Part shown: positions 16,148 to 23,045 of the stretch, piece by piece
How positions within the stretch are numbered: the stretch's first letter is position 1
How the letters are laid out: every line of letters begins with the position of its first letter
Source of the DNA: Lachnospiraceae bacterium UBA1712
Lineage (GTDB): Bacteria > Bacillota > Clostridia > Lachnospirales > Lachnospiraceae
Assembly: GCA_002317175.1 (NCBI GenBank)
Contig: DCJA01000040.1
Span: 15,246-38,290 of the forward strand
Reading direction: 5' to 3'
DNA: 23,045 bases
Position numbers and translations under genes: made by a program
The notes under the pieces: model-generated
What the model was told of the DNA's origin: nothing
Database searches by the model: none
The model's input: the letters and a program-made list of their open reading frames with translations, nothing else

Positions 16148-16173
16148 AAAAAGGCTGCCCGTAATGGCAGCCT
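16148..16173 (-). terminator. Rho-independent terminator of the VWA lipoprotein gene
   Basis: Minus-strand hairpin AGGCTGCC (16166-16173) with GGCAGCCT (16152-16159), a 6-base loop, then five T in a row. It begins about 20 bases after the stop codon. Confidence 0.9.
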
Positions 16174-16192
16174 CATTATAGTAATATGTTTT

Positions 16193-17959
16193 TTAGTCGT
16201 ACCAGTAATTCTCTTCTATAGAATATCCATTAGCTACTGTATCAATCAGGTAGAGGAATTCCTCTTTGTATTCGTCATCACTGTTAATCTTGCTTACTGT
16301 TTTGTAAGCCTGTTCAAGAGCCTCTTCCCTGCTCATATCCTTAAGATTATCGCTATCTGTAAGAGCCATTGCAAATTCTGCTACAGCAGTTACAAATCTA
16401 AAATCTTTTGAAGGATTCTTAGTATAATTTCTGATTCCAATTGGATACTCTTTATACTGCGACTTTTCTGATTCAGGATTCTTATACGCAATGGAAAGTG
16501 TACACCATTCATCCTTTGATGCACCCTTCTTGCTAAGTGTGCTTTCCTGGTACTTAAGTTCTGAGTCGTCTGAATCAAAACCAGCAAGTTTTATCTCATA
16601 TACTGCTGTTACCTGGTGACCTGCGCCTAACTCTCCTCCATCCTTTGAATCATCCTTGAAGTCCTTTGCATCAAGTCTTCTGTTTTCATAGCCAATAAGT
16701 CTGTATTCTGATACAAGTGCAGGATTGAATTCCACCTGAAGTTTTGTATCTTTTGCAACTGTATAAAGAGTTGAACTCATCTCATCAACAAGTACCTTCT
16801 TTGCTTCTGACAGACTATCAATATATGAATAGTTTCCATTACCATAATCAGCCAGAGTTTCTGCAGTTACGTCGTTGTAGTTACCCATTCCAAAGCCAAG
16901 TACTGACAAGAATACTCCGCCTTCCTTCTTCTCACTAATAAGGTCATAGAGATCAGACTGGCTGGAAGCTCCAATGTTAAAATCACCATCAGTTGCAAGT
17001 ATTATTCTATTGTTACCGCCTTTAATAAAGTTCTCTTCAGCTATTTCATAAGCCAGCTGAATTCCACCCTCACCGTTGGTACCGCCACCGGCCTGAAGCT
17101 TATTAAATGCTCTGTTAATTGTTCTGTGTGAAGATCCCTTTTCTCCTTCGAGTACTACGTTGGTTCCACTTGCATAAGTCACTATTGATACTCGATCATT
17201 TTCATCAAGATGATCTACCAGAAGTTCCATGGCGTTTTTTAGAAGAGGAAGCTTGTTATCATTTTTCATCGATCCTGAAATATCCAGTAAAAATACTATA
17301 TTGGATGCCGGCTTTTCTCTCTGAGTCATTTCTTCTGTCGATACACCAAGTACCATCAGTTTGCTGTCTCTGTTCCATGGACACTCTGAAATAGTTGCGT
17401 CCACTCCAAATACATCACCACGTTTTGGCTTGGCATAATCATAACTAAAGTAATTAATGAGTTCCTCTGCTCTTATTGCATCCTGTGGAAAATTGTAAAG
17501 CCCATATCCCTGCTCAATAAGTCTTCTCATATTTGCGTAACTTGCTGTGTCCACATCTGCTGCAAATGTAGAAAGTGGATTCTCTTTTACACTTGTAAAA
17601 CCTGTTTCTGCAAGTGATTCATATGTTTCTCCACTTGCAGGATTATAAAAGAAAGCTTCATCCATTGCTAAATTACTGTTAGCTGAATAATCAGCTTTGC
17701 TTTCTTTTGCAACAGCAGCTGGTGCTGAAAATGCTTCTACTGCACTTTCCTCTGCTTCATAACCATAGTAGCTTTCTGCTGCAGCTTCTTCGTCTGACAT
17801 TACATAGTCTGACATTGCATAATCAGCTGTTTCTGAAGCTGTAGCCGGTGCTGCAAAATTCATAGTTGTTGTTTCTGATGTCTTGGATGATCCACATCCG
17901 GTTACTGTTGTTACTGCCATCAATGTTGCCAATAAAATAACTACCAATCTCTTTTTCAT
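16193..17959 (-). CDS. VWA-domain lipoprotein, YfbK-like
   Basis: A predicted surface lipoprotein with a von Willebrand factor type A domain. The 588-residue product has a lipoprotein signal peptide with the modified cysteine at residue 22 (VTGC). An acidic, Ala/Ser/Tyr-rich linker follows (about 35-90). A YfbK-type N-terminal region (about 125-175) contains NPLSTFAADVDTASYANMRR and INYFSYDYAKPKRGD. The VWA domain begins near residue 218 with a complete metal site: D226, S228 and S230 in DISGS, T294 and D324. A C-terminal YfbK-type region follows, with AGHQVTAVYEIK. The E. coli YfbK family has no settled biochemical role; VWA domains usually bind proteins through Mg2+. The ribosome binding site is GGGAGG. 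Its promoter matches that of the ECF sigma gene upstream, so it is probably a target of that sigma factor. Confidence 0.9.
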   Translation of the reverse strand: MKKRLVVILLATLMAVTTVTGCGSSKTSETTTMNFAAPATASETADYAMSDYVMSDEEAAAESYYGYEAEESAVEAFSAPAAVAKESKADYSANSNLAMDEAFFYNPASGETYESLAETGFTSVKENPLSTFAADVDTASYANMRRLIEQGYGLYNFPQDAIRAEELINYFSYDYAKPKRGDVFGVDATISECPWNRDSKLMVLGVSTEEMTQREKPASNIVFLLDISGSMKNDNKLPLLKNAMELLVDHLDENDRVSIVTYASGTNVVLEGEKGSSHRTINRAFNKLQAGGGTNGEGGIQLAYEIAEENFIKGGNNRIILATDGDFNIGASSQSDLYDLISEKKEGGVFLSVLGFGMGNYNDVTAETLADYGNGNYSYIDSLSEAKKVLVDEMSSTLYTVAKDTKLQVEFNPALVSEYRLIGYENRRLDAKDFKDDSKDGGELGAGHQVTAVYEIKLAGFDSDDSELKYQESTLSKKGASKDEWCTLSIAYKNPESEKSQYKEYPIGIRNYTKNPSKDFRFVTAVAEFAMALTDSDNLKDMSREEALEQAYKTVSKINSDDEYKEEFLYLIDTVANGYSIEENYWYD

Positions 17960-18027
17960 ATCTCTATCCTCCCAATAAATAGGTCCTGTGGCTCTATTTT
18001 TGAACCCTCCCTGAGTTCCTTATGTTG

Positions 18028-18057
18028 TAGATACGAAATGACTGGAATATATTTATG
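18028..18057 (-). promoter_or_regulatory. Predicted ECF-sigma promoter of the VWA lipoprotein gene
   Basis: Minus strand: CATAAAT (18051-18057), 15 bases, CGTATCTA (18028-18035). The same two boxes with the same spacing lie before the ECF sigma gene at 19611-19640, and the preceding C and T-rich tract also match. The spacer sequences differ. Start codon and ribosome binding site lie about 70 bases downstream. Confidence 0.72.
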
Positions 18058-18080
18058 GGAAAAATAAAAAAATTTTAAAA

Positions 18081-18137
18081 AATAAAAATATTAAATGCAC
18101 CAGCAGATGCCTTTGCATCCGTGGTGCATTTAATATT
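18081..18137 (-). terminator. Large hairpin terminator after the anti-sigma gene
   Basis: A perfect 16-base inverted repeat, AATATTAAATGCACCA (minus, 18122-18137) with TGGTGCATTTAATATT (18087-18102), encloses an inner GATGC/GCATC hairpin (18106-18119). T-rich DNA follows on the minus strand. It ends the sigma/anti-sigma transcript and isolates the VWA gene's promoter. Confidence 0.88.
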
Positions 18138-18166
18138 ATCTCAGATATTTGTCAATGATACTCATA

Positions 18167-19039
18167 CTACTGATTCTCGTAAACAAGATCTTTGTATGGC
18201 TTATCTTTTCCTATTGCCTTAAGAGTACTGCTGTCGCCATTCCTCTCAATGTATAAACCATAATCTACGCTGTCACCATTGACATCAATGGCATTGACTC
18301 CATATACATCAGTGTTTATATTCCAATAGCCATTGCTCATATACCAGTCAGAATCCATAATCTCTACTGGAAGTCTGCTAATCTCTGTAATGGTTACCAC
18401 ATCACAATCTGCCAAGATTGCAGCTATTTTAGCAGCCTCCTGTTCTCCACAAGCAGTATCGTCTGCAATTATAGATGCCATTTCAGCCGTATCAGCATTT
18501 ATTGAGACTGCACTATCCTTTGCAGCTTCATTAAGAACATCAGCTGTCTTTACTTCAGAAGCCTCCTTAGCTGCTGCATTATCCATGGCAGGTGCAGTTT
18601 CTTCTGCTGTCTCTGTCATTGCAGTTCCCGCTGTATCTGCTGCTACAGATTCCTCACACTCCACAGCTTCCTCATCAGTCCAGTAAGCCTCCTCTGCTGC
18701 TTCAGCTGCATATTCTGCTGCAGGAGCTTCTTCACAAGTTGTACTGTTCGCCATAAAGGCCATGCCACTATCAGCCTTGATAGAAGCATTCTTTCTTGTT
18801 CCAAAGTTAAATATTACTGTTGCAGCCAAAAGCATACATGCTGCTGCCCCAGCTATCTTCCCTATCATTACTATAATTTTCTTATTGTTCTTCTTTTTTC
18901 TATCTATATCAACGACCTTGACCTCTGCTTCAGTTGTTTTGGTCGCTTCATACTCATCAACACCTGCCTCGATTCTATCCCAGAGATCCGGTATATCCAG
19001 GCTTATTTGTTTCTTATATTCAGTTTCAAGTGCCTTCAT
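18167..19039 (-). CDS. Putative membrane anti-sigma factor
   Basis: Probably the anti-sigma factor that holds the upstream ECF sigma factor at the membrane. Evidence: it overlaps the sigma gene by 14 bases, and it has a short cytoplasmic N-terminus (1-52, with DIPDLWDRIEAGVDEYE), one transmembrane helix (about 54-80) and an extracytoplasmic part. The latter starts with a long Ala/Glu/Thr-rich low-complexity segment (about 98-205) and ends in a compact domain (about 206-290, with DWYMSNGYWNINTDVYG). Four cysteines (102, 128, 197, 212) lie outside the membrane. I see no HxxxCxxC zinc motif. No named family is recognised with certainty; the role is inferred from gene order and topology. The ribosome binding site GGAGG lies close upstream, inside the sigma gene. 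Confidence 0.75.
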   Translation of the reverse strand: MKALETEYKKQISLDIPDLWDRIEAGVDEYEATKTTEAEVKVVDIDRKKKNNKKIIVMIGKIAGAAACMLLAATVIFNFGTRKNASIKADSGMAFMANSTTCEEAPAAEYAAEAAEEAYWTDEEAVECEESVAADTAGTAMTETAEETAPAMDNAAAKEASEVKTADVLNEAAKDSAVSINADTAEMASIIADDTACGEQEAAKIAAILADCDVVTITEISRLPVEIMDSDWYMSNGYWNINTDVYGVNAIDVNGDSVDYGLYIERNGDSSTLKAIGKDKPYKDLVYENQ

Positions 19040-19583
19040 AGCCGTACCTCCTTAATTTTTTGATAGCCTCCCGATAACGCCAGGTGACTGTGCCCATGGG
19101 TATGTTTAGCAGCCGGGCAATCTCTGCAAATGTCATCTCCGACAAGACCTTCATGTCCACTATTTGCTTTTCCTCAGGCTTCAGTTTATCCAAAGCCTCC
19201 TGCAGACTAATGTCTTCAACAACCTGTGCCTCTGTATTATCTTCACTTACCGGTTCCTTAATGGAACTAACGTCATCCTCATCATTAGCAGTGAAGTCAT
19301 CCAGTATTTCTCTTTTGTGTTTTCTCAAATGGTCTATAGCCATATTTCTGGCCATGGTTGCCAGATAGCCTTTATGACCCGAGCCAGCCTTATACTTGTC
19401 AGCCTGTTGCCAGAACTTAATAAAGAATTCACTGGTTATATCCTCAGCGTCTTCCTTACGCCCCACCACGCCATATACTATCTGATATATATACGCCAGG
19501 TAGGCATCATAAATCTCTCTAAGTCCGGTCTTATCTCCTGCAAGTATCTTACTGACGCTTAAGCTAAATGCTTCTTCAGTCAA
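19026..19583 (-). CDS. ECF-type RNA polymerase sigma factor
   Basis: A group 4 (extracytoplasmic function) sigma factor of 185 residues. Region 2 lies at about 10-95 (LREIYDAYLAYIYQIVYGVVG, DITSEFFIKFWQQ, GYLATMARNMAIDHLRKHKR). An acidic linker follows, then region 4 at about 128-182 with the helix-turn-helix EMTFAEIARLLNIPMGTVTWRYREAIKKL. The start is TTG, chosen because AAGGAG lies six bases upstream and no better in-frame ATG exists. The stop overlaps the anti-sigma start. A CATAAAT-N15-CGTATCTA promoter just upstream, shared with the VWA lipoprotein gene, suggests autoregulation. Confidence 0.95.
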   Translation of the reverse strand: MTEEAFSLSVSKILAGDKTGLREIYDAYLAYIYQIVYGVVGRKEDAEDITSEFFIKFWQQADKYKAGSGHKGYLATMARNMAIDHLRKHKREILDDFTANDEDDVSSIKEPVSEDNTEAQVVEDISLQEALDKLKPEEKQIVDMKVLSEMTFAEIARLLNIPMGTVTWRYREAIKKLRRYGYEGT

Positions 19584-19610
19584 CAGATACTCCTTCCCAT
19601 CCCCTCATCA

Positions 19611-19640
19611 TAGATACGCAAAAGCATATCAGGATTTATG
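19611..19640 (-). promoter_or_regulatory. Predicted autoregulated ECF-sigma promoter
   Basis: Minus strand: CATAAAT (19634-19640), 15 bases, CGTATCTA (19611-19618), about 30 bases before the TTG start of the sigma gene. It is identical in boxes and spacing to the site before the VWA lipoprotein gene. The CGTAT core of the -10 resembles known ECF promoters. Confidence 0.72.
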
Positions 19641-19670
19641 GTGAAAATGAAAAATATACAATTCATTTAT

Positions 19671-19701
19671 CAAAAATAGCAATACAGATACTTATGCTAT
19701 T
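19671..19701 (-). terminator. Short terminator overlapping the trkA stop codon
   Basis: Minus-strand hairpin AATAGCA (19695-19701) with TGCTATT (19675-19681), a 13-base loop that includes the stop codon, then a short T run. The 5' arm encodes the last residues of the TrkA-like protein. Confidence 0.6.
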
Positions 19702-21059
19702 ATTTCATTAAGATTTCTTATATGGTTCTTTTTGCTGGTTGCAACTATTACCTGATCCCCGTCCACAATCTTTGTTAGTCCTGAAGGAATAATCAGTTTT
19801 TCATCCCTGATAATGGCTGCAATAATAACATCTTTTTTGAGTTTGAAGGCCTTCTCCTTAAACTCCATACCAAGCTTTTTGAATTCTTTTGTGGCAGTAA
19901 ATTCCATAACCTCTGCCATTCCGTCTGCTATCATATAGAACTTACCAACATCATTTTTGGCATCACCAATCTCGTAATTACGAATAAATCTAAGCATCTT
20001 TAATACAGATAATTCTGTAGGTGATACCGTAATATCCATATTTACTTTATGAAGTAGCTTAACATGTCCAGGCTTGTCCACTCTTGTAATAATAGAAGGA
20101 ACATTCTGAGACCATGCAAACATACTTGCTACCAGATTAGCTTCATCAGAATCTGTAATGGAAATGAGCGAGTCTGACTTCTCAACATTTTCCTCTTCCA
20201 ACGCTTCTGTAACATCACCTTCAGCATAACTTACCTTAATATCAGGATATGCTTCCATCAGTTCTCTGCATCTAACTATGTTGTTATCATATACAGTTAC
20301 ATCCTTCTTATCCTCAACGAGCATCTTGATAAGATATTCACTGGTAATGCCTCCACCAACTATGGCAATCTTCTTAGCAGCCTTCTGCTCCACTCCCAGC
20401 TTAACCAGAGTCTCATGAATCTTTTCTTTAGCAGTAACTATTCCAAGCTGATCATCTACCCTTAGTTCAAAGGTTCCATCTGGAACATATAGCTTACCAT
20501 CTCTGATAACTGTAGCCACTATAATATCTTCATCCACAAGCTGCCTTGCCTGAATCAGACTCTTTCCAGCCAGTGGTGAATCATCTCTCAATGAAAGGTT
20601 GATCATCTGAACTGCATTGCCAAAGAAACCTTCAAGCTTAATAAAGCCTGGAAGGCCAATATTGCGGTGTATCTCCTCTGCAATATCCAGCTTTGGTTTT
20701 ACAAAATAATCTATCTTATAGGCTTCTTTCAATCTGTCCGCTTCGTCTACAAAATCAGGCAGAAGAATTCTTGCTGCAGCTCTTCTGGTTCCCAGATTTT
20801 TGGCCTGCATACAGCTTAAAAGATTAATTTCATCAATATGTGTGAGTGCAATAAGCGCATCCGCTGTGTCTGCCCCAGCCTTAAGAAGTGTCTCCTTGGA
20901 AGCCCCACTTCCTGTAATACCATTTACATTGTAATTGTCTGTTATCTGATCCACTAAAGACTTATTCTTATCAATTACTGTTACGTCATAGTTCTCTCCA
21001 GATAATGATTTAACCAGTGCAGTTCCTGCACTTCCAAGTCCAACTATAATTATCTTCAT
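19692..21059 (-). CDS. trkA: TrkA-type potassium transport regulatory protein
   Basis: A cytoplasmic nucleotide-binding gating subunit for a K+ or cation transporter. The 455 residues form two tandem RCK units. Each has an N-terminal Rossmann domain with a glycine motif (GLGSAGTALVKSL at 7-19 and GGGITSEYLIKML near 234) and a C-terminal RCK_C domain (around 150-215 and 375-450). Full-length two-unit TrkA proteins usually partner TrkH channels. Here the gene overlaps the preceding antiporter gene by four bases (ATGA type), so it may gate that antiporter or act on a TrkH encoded elsewhere. A short terminator overlaps its stop. Confidence 0.93.
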   Translation of the reverse strand: MKIIIVGLGSAGTALVKSLSGENYDVTVIDKNKSLVDQITDNYNVNGITGSGASKETLLKAGADTADALIALTHIDEINLLSCMQAKNLGTRRAAARILLPDFVDEADRLKEAYKIDYFVKPKLDIAEEIHRNIGLPGFIKLEGFFGNAVQMINLSLRDDSPLAGKSLIQARQLVDEDIIVATVIRDGKLYVPDGTFELRVDDQLGIVTAKEKIHETLVKLGVEQKAAKKIAIVGGGITSEYLIKMLVEDKKDVTVYDNNIVRCRELMEAYPDIKVSYAEGDVTEALEEENVEKSDSLISITDSDEANLVASMFAWSQNVPSIITRVDKPGHVKLLHKVNMDITVSPTELSVLKMLRFIRNYEIGDAKNDVGKFYMIADGMAEVMEFTATKEFKKLGMEFKEKAFKLKKDVIIAAIIRDEKLIIPSGLTKIVDGDQVIVATSKKNHIRNLNEIIA

Positions 21060-22333
21060 GCCTTCATCCTCTTTGCTTTATGCTTTTCAAGTGAAAAATA
21101 AACCTTCTTAACCGTCAGTCCCTGAACAAGAACTGTAAAGAATATTGTTACGTAGGTAACATTGATAAATATATTATATATATCTGCTGGCAGATACTCT
21201 GCTGTTCCAAATGCAAGTGCCAGCGAAAGACCGCCCTTTAAGGCTGACCATGTCATAAGTGTTACAAATTCCATAAGATTATAATTACCAGGTATATTCT
21301 TTCCCGTAAGAATACTGCTTATAAATACACCAACTGCTCTCGAACAGATAAGAATAATAATTGCTGCAGGAACTATGATCGCCACATACTGACTCACTTC
21401 AATATCCAGTACAAGCAGTCCAATCATTACAAACAAAACCGCGTTAAGTATGCTCTCAAGAATCTCCCAGAAATCCTCGTACCATTCCTTGCTGTCAATA
21501 ACCTTAACTCTTCTTTCTATCCTGCCCATAGCATATGAGAAATACATACCACATACTACTGAGGCAATTACGCCTGAAAAGCCAAGGTGCTCACATATCA
21601 TATATACTGCCGATACATCCAGCAGAGATATAAGTATGTACTTGATTGGGTCTCTTGTTATTTCCATCAGCTTAAACAAAATCCAGGAAACAATGAGGGC
21701 TACTGCAATTGCTCCGACTATTTCCTGAAACATCAGCTTTGCAAAATTGCTGTCACCACTATGAACAATAATGCTTCTTACGAAAATGAACAGTGTTACT
21801 CCGGTTCCATCATTAAAAAGCGACTCATTTTCAATAACTGAGCATACATTCTTAGATAGACCTATCTTATTCAGGATTCCTGTTGCAGCGATTGGATCAG
21901 TAGGCGATACTACACATCCCAGCAGAATGCAGGTCCATATATCCATTGGAATATTAAATATAGTTGCTATTCCAAAGAATACAGCTCCGTATATAAATGA
22001 AGAAAGAACTGTCGTGAGTAGGGCCAGAAGGCATATTGGTCTGAGGTTTTGTCTGAATTTTCTCATGTTAACTTTGCTGGCTCCCGCAAAGAGCATAAAG
22101 CAAAGAACACCATCCATAAGATATTCTTCAAAACCAAATTCCCCCAGATTATCAATAAACTGACTAAGTGATCCTCCAGGAAACAGATTTCTCAAGATCA
22201 GCAGACCCAGAGATATAATTAACGAAAAGAAAATCAGTGCTATATCACTCTGCATATGAAATATCTTCTCATTAACTATTCCGATGCATACTATAAATGC
22301 AAGAATAATAATCAGAAATGGTAAAATGTTCAT
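21056..22333 (-). CDS. CPA1-family cation/proton antiporter (NhaP-like)
   Basis: An integral membrane Na+/H+ or K+/H+ antiporter of 425 residues with about twelve hydrophobic helices starting MNILPFLIIILAFIV. Conserved core motifs are visible: SPTDPIAATGIL (T145, D146, P147) and ENESLFNDGTGVTLF with the ion-binding N174-D175 pair, typical of electroneutral CPA1 exchangers. The LMTWSALKGGLSLALAF segment near the C-terminus is also typical. There is no long cytoplasmic C-terminal domain; the overlapping trkA gene could supply the regulatory part in trans. GGGGAG precedes the start, and a good promoter lies about 70 bases upstream. The ion transported cannot be told from sequence. Confidence 0.93.
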   Translation of the reverse strand: MNILPFLIIILAFIVCIGIVNEKIFHMQSDIALIFFSLIISLGLLILRNLFPGGSLSQFIDNLGEFGFEEYLMDGVLCFMLFAGASKVNMRKFRQNLRPICLLALLTTVLSSFIYGAVFFGIATIFNIPMDIWTCILLGCVVSPTDPIAATGILNKIGLSKNVCSVIENESLFNDGTGVTLFIFVRSIIVHSGDSNFAKLMFQEIVGAIAVALIVSWILFKLMEITRDPIKYILISLLDVSAVYMICEHLGFSGVIASVVCGMYFSYAMGRIERRVKVIDSKEWYEDFWEILESILNAVLFVMIGLLVLDIEVSQYVAIIVPAAIIILICSRAVGVFISSILTGKNIPGNYNLMEFVTLMTWSALKGGLSLALAFGTAEYLPADIYNIFINVTYVTIFFTVLVQGLTVKKVYFSLEKHKAKRMKA

Positions 22334-22404
22334 GTTTCTCCCCTGTTATTAATACGATTTTCCACAATATATGGAATCTATCAGGCAAATCGCACACTAT
22401 ATTT

Positions 22405-22432
22405 ATTATATCACATCAAATGAACTATACAA
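22405..22432 (-). promoter_or_regulatory. Promoter of the antiporter-trkA operon
   Basis: Minus strand: -35 TTGTAT (22427-22432), 16-base spacer, perfect -10 TATAAT (22405-22410). The leader of about 65 bases is too short for a known K+-linked c-di-AMP riboswitch. It lies back to back with the promoter of the plus-strand regulator gene. Confidence 0.7.
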
Positions 22433-22446
22433 TTATTTAAAACTCA

Positions 22447-22455
22447 TGTTATACT
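22447..22455 (+). promoter_or_regulatory. Extended -10 promoter of the HTH regulator gene
   Basis: TGT-TATACT (22447-22455) forms an extended -10 element about 30 bases before the start codon. No clear -35 box is present at the expected distance. The site lies within 50 bases of the divergent antiporter promoter, so a regulator bound here could affect both. Confidence 0.5.
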
Positions 22456-22486
22456 TTAAAAAGACTGGGTCAATGAGGAGGACAAA

Positions 22487-22996
22487 ATGGGAAAGAAATC
22501 GTCAAAAGAGAATAAGAATATATATCATATCAGTCGTGAAGAAACTGGTATGTCCAGAGAAAAAGCCAGCGAATGCATGGGCTTTGTTTCTCCAGAGAGA
22601 ATCGAAAAGATTGAAAGCGAGAAATCTCTTCCTCATCCTGATGAAGTTCTTGCTATGTCAAAATGCTATAAAAAAGCTCAGCTTTGCAATTACTATTGTT
22701 CACATGACTGTCCAATTGGTATAGAAAATGTGCCAGAAATACATCTTAAGGATTTATCACAGATTGTACTTGAAATGCTTGCCACTCTCAATTCAATAAA
22801 TGATGATAAAAACAGACTTATTGAAATATCGGCTGACAGTCAGATTACAGAGGATGAATTCAAGGATTTTGTTAGTATTCAGGACAAGCTCAATAAAATC
22901 AGCTTAACAGCAGATTCCCTTCAGCTTTGGATTAAAAATACCATTGCAGAAGGAAAGATTGACGAAAAGCTTCTTGAAGCAGCAAGAAAGAATTAG
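22487..22996 (+). CDS. XRE-like helix-turn-helix protein with cysteine cluster
   Basis: A 169-residue probable DNA-binding protein and the only plus-strand gene. Residues about 12-62 form an XRE-type helix-turn-helix (REETGMSREKASECMGFVSPERIEKIESEKSLP). A cysteine cluster follows at C60, C67, C71 and C75 (spacing 6, 3, 3) within KCYKKAQLCNYYCSHDCPIG, which could bind a metal or an Fe-S cluster. The rest (about 85-165) is helical and probably mediates dimerisation. The ribosome binding site GAGGAGG fixes the start. It is divergent from the antiporter-trkA operon, with about 150 bases between the start codons. A target is not known; control of itself or of the divergent operon is a guess. Confidence 0.82.
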   Translation: MGKKSSKENKNIYHISREETGMSREKASECMGFVSPERIEKIESEKSLPHPDEVLAMSKCYKKAQLCNYYCSHDCPIGIENVPEIHLKDLSQIVLEMLATLNSINDDKNRLIEISADSQITEDEFKDFVSIQDKLNKISLTADSLQLWIKNTIAEGKIDEKLLEAARKN

Positions 22997-23010
22997 TATT
23001 TATGTAAACC

Positions 23011-23045
23011 AAAGCCCGTTTGTTTATGCAAACGGGCTTTTTTAT
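23011..23045 (+). terminator. Strong rho-independent terminator after the HTH regulator gene
   Basis: A perfect 12-base stem, AAAGCCCGTTTG (23011-23022) with CAAACGGGCTTT (23029-23040), a 6-base loop (TTTATG), then a T run to the window end. The A-run on the other side makes it possibly bidirectional. Confidence 0.96.

Noticed and set aside
18333..18686. Plus-strand frame of 117 codons opposite the anti-sigma low-complexity region
   Set aside because: It is a by-product of the Ala/Glu-rich codons on the other strand; no start signals.
22334..22404. Riboswitch (c-di-AMP type) before the antiporter-trkA operon
   Set aside because: The transcribed leader is only about 65 bases and shows no extended set of helices.
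1..23045. CRISPR array, defence island or mobile element
   Set aside because: No evenly spaced repeats, transposase, integrase or known defence domain was found; the genes are mostly core functions in conserved order.

Overview
The window looks like chromosomal DNA from an AT-rich, Gram-positive anaerobe of the Clostridia, most likely a motile member of the Lachnospiraceae. I infer this from the gene order, the AGGAG-type ribosome binding sites, a Bacillus-type SOS box (GAAC-N4-GTTC) in front of recA, the clostripain-like protease and the two chemoreceptors. The genus is not settled by the sequence. Seventeen of the eighteen protein genes lie on the minus strand; only the last one (22487-22996) is on the plus strand. 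I saw no tRNA, rRNA, CRISPR array, insertion sequence or phage gene.

Layout, in plus-strand order. 1-3.4 kb: recX, recA (SOS promoter) and cinA, with a 360-base gap between recA and cinA that may hold decayed coding remnants. 3.4-5.8 kb: a large membrane chemoreceptor with its own promoter and terminator, sitting between cinA and pgsA. 5.8-7.7 kb: pgsA and rimO. 7.8-9.8 kb: rpoZ, gmk and yicC, one operon with a strong promoter, a 5' hairpin leader and a good terminator. 9.8-14.3 kb: rqcH (NFACT) and a membrane-anchored clostripain-family (C11) protease whose 5' leader holds a striking 109-base foldable element. 14.3-16.0 kb: a second chemoreceptor. 16.2-19.6 kb: a VWA-domain lipoprotein, an anti-sigma-like membrane protein and an ECF sigma factor. 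19.7-22.3 kb: a TrkA-type K+ regulatory protein overlapping a CPA1-type cation/proton antiporter. 22.5-23.0 kb: a divergent HTH regulator with a cysteine cluster, closed by a strong terminator.

How the parts work together. The housekeeping genes cover DNA repair (RecA, RecX, CinA), translation quality control and modification (RqcH, RimO), RNA turnover and transcription (YicC, omega), nucleotide supply (Gmk) and phospholipid synthesis (PgsA). The most informative accessory unit is the ECF sigma/anti-sigma pair. The same bipartite promoter (CATAAAT, exactly 15 bases, CGTATCTA) lies in front of both the sigma gene and the VWA lipoprotein gene, which predicts an autoregulated envelope module: sigma and anti-sigma plus one surface lipoprotein. 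The second main observation is the leader element of the C11 protease gene. It folds as one long interrupted hairpin closed by a helix with tandem G-A mismatches, and it begins close to where a predicted promoter would start transcription. It may be an unrecognised cis-regulatory or dispersed structured RNA.
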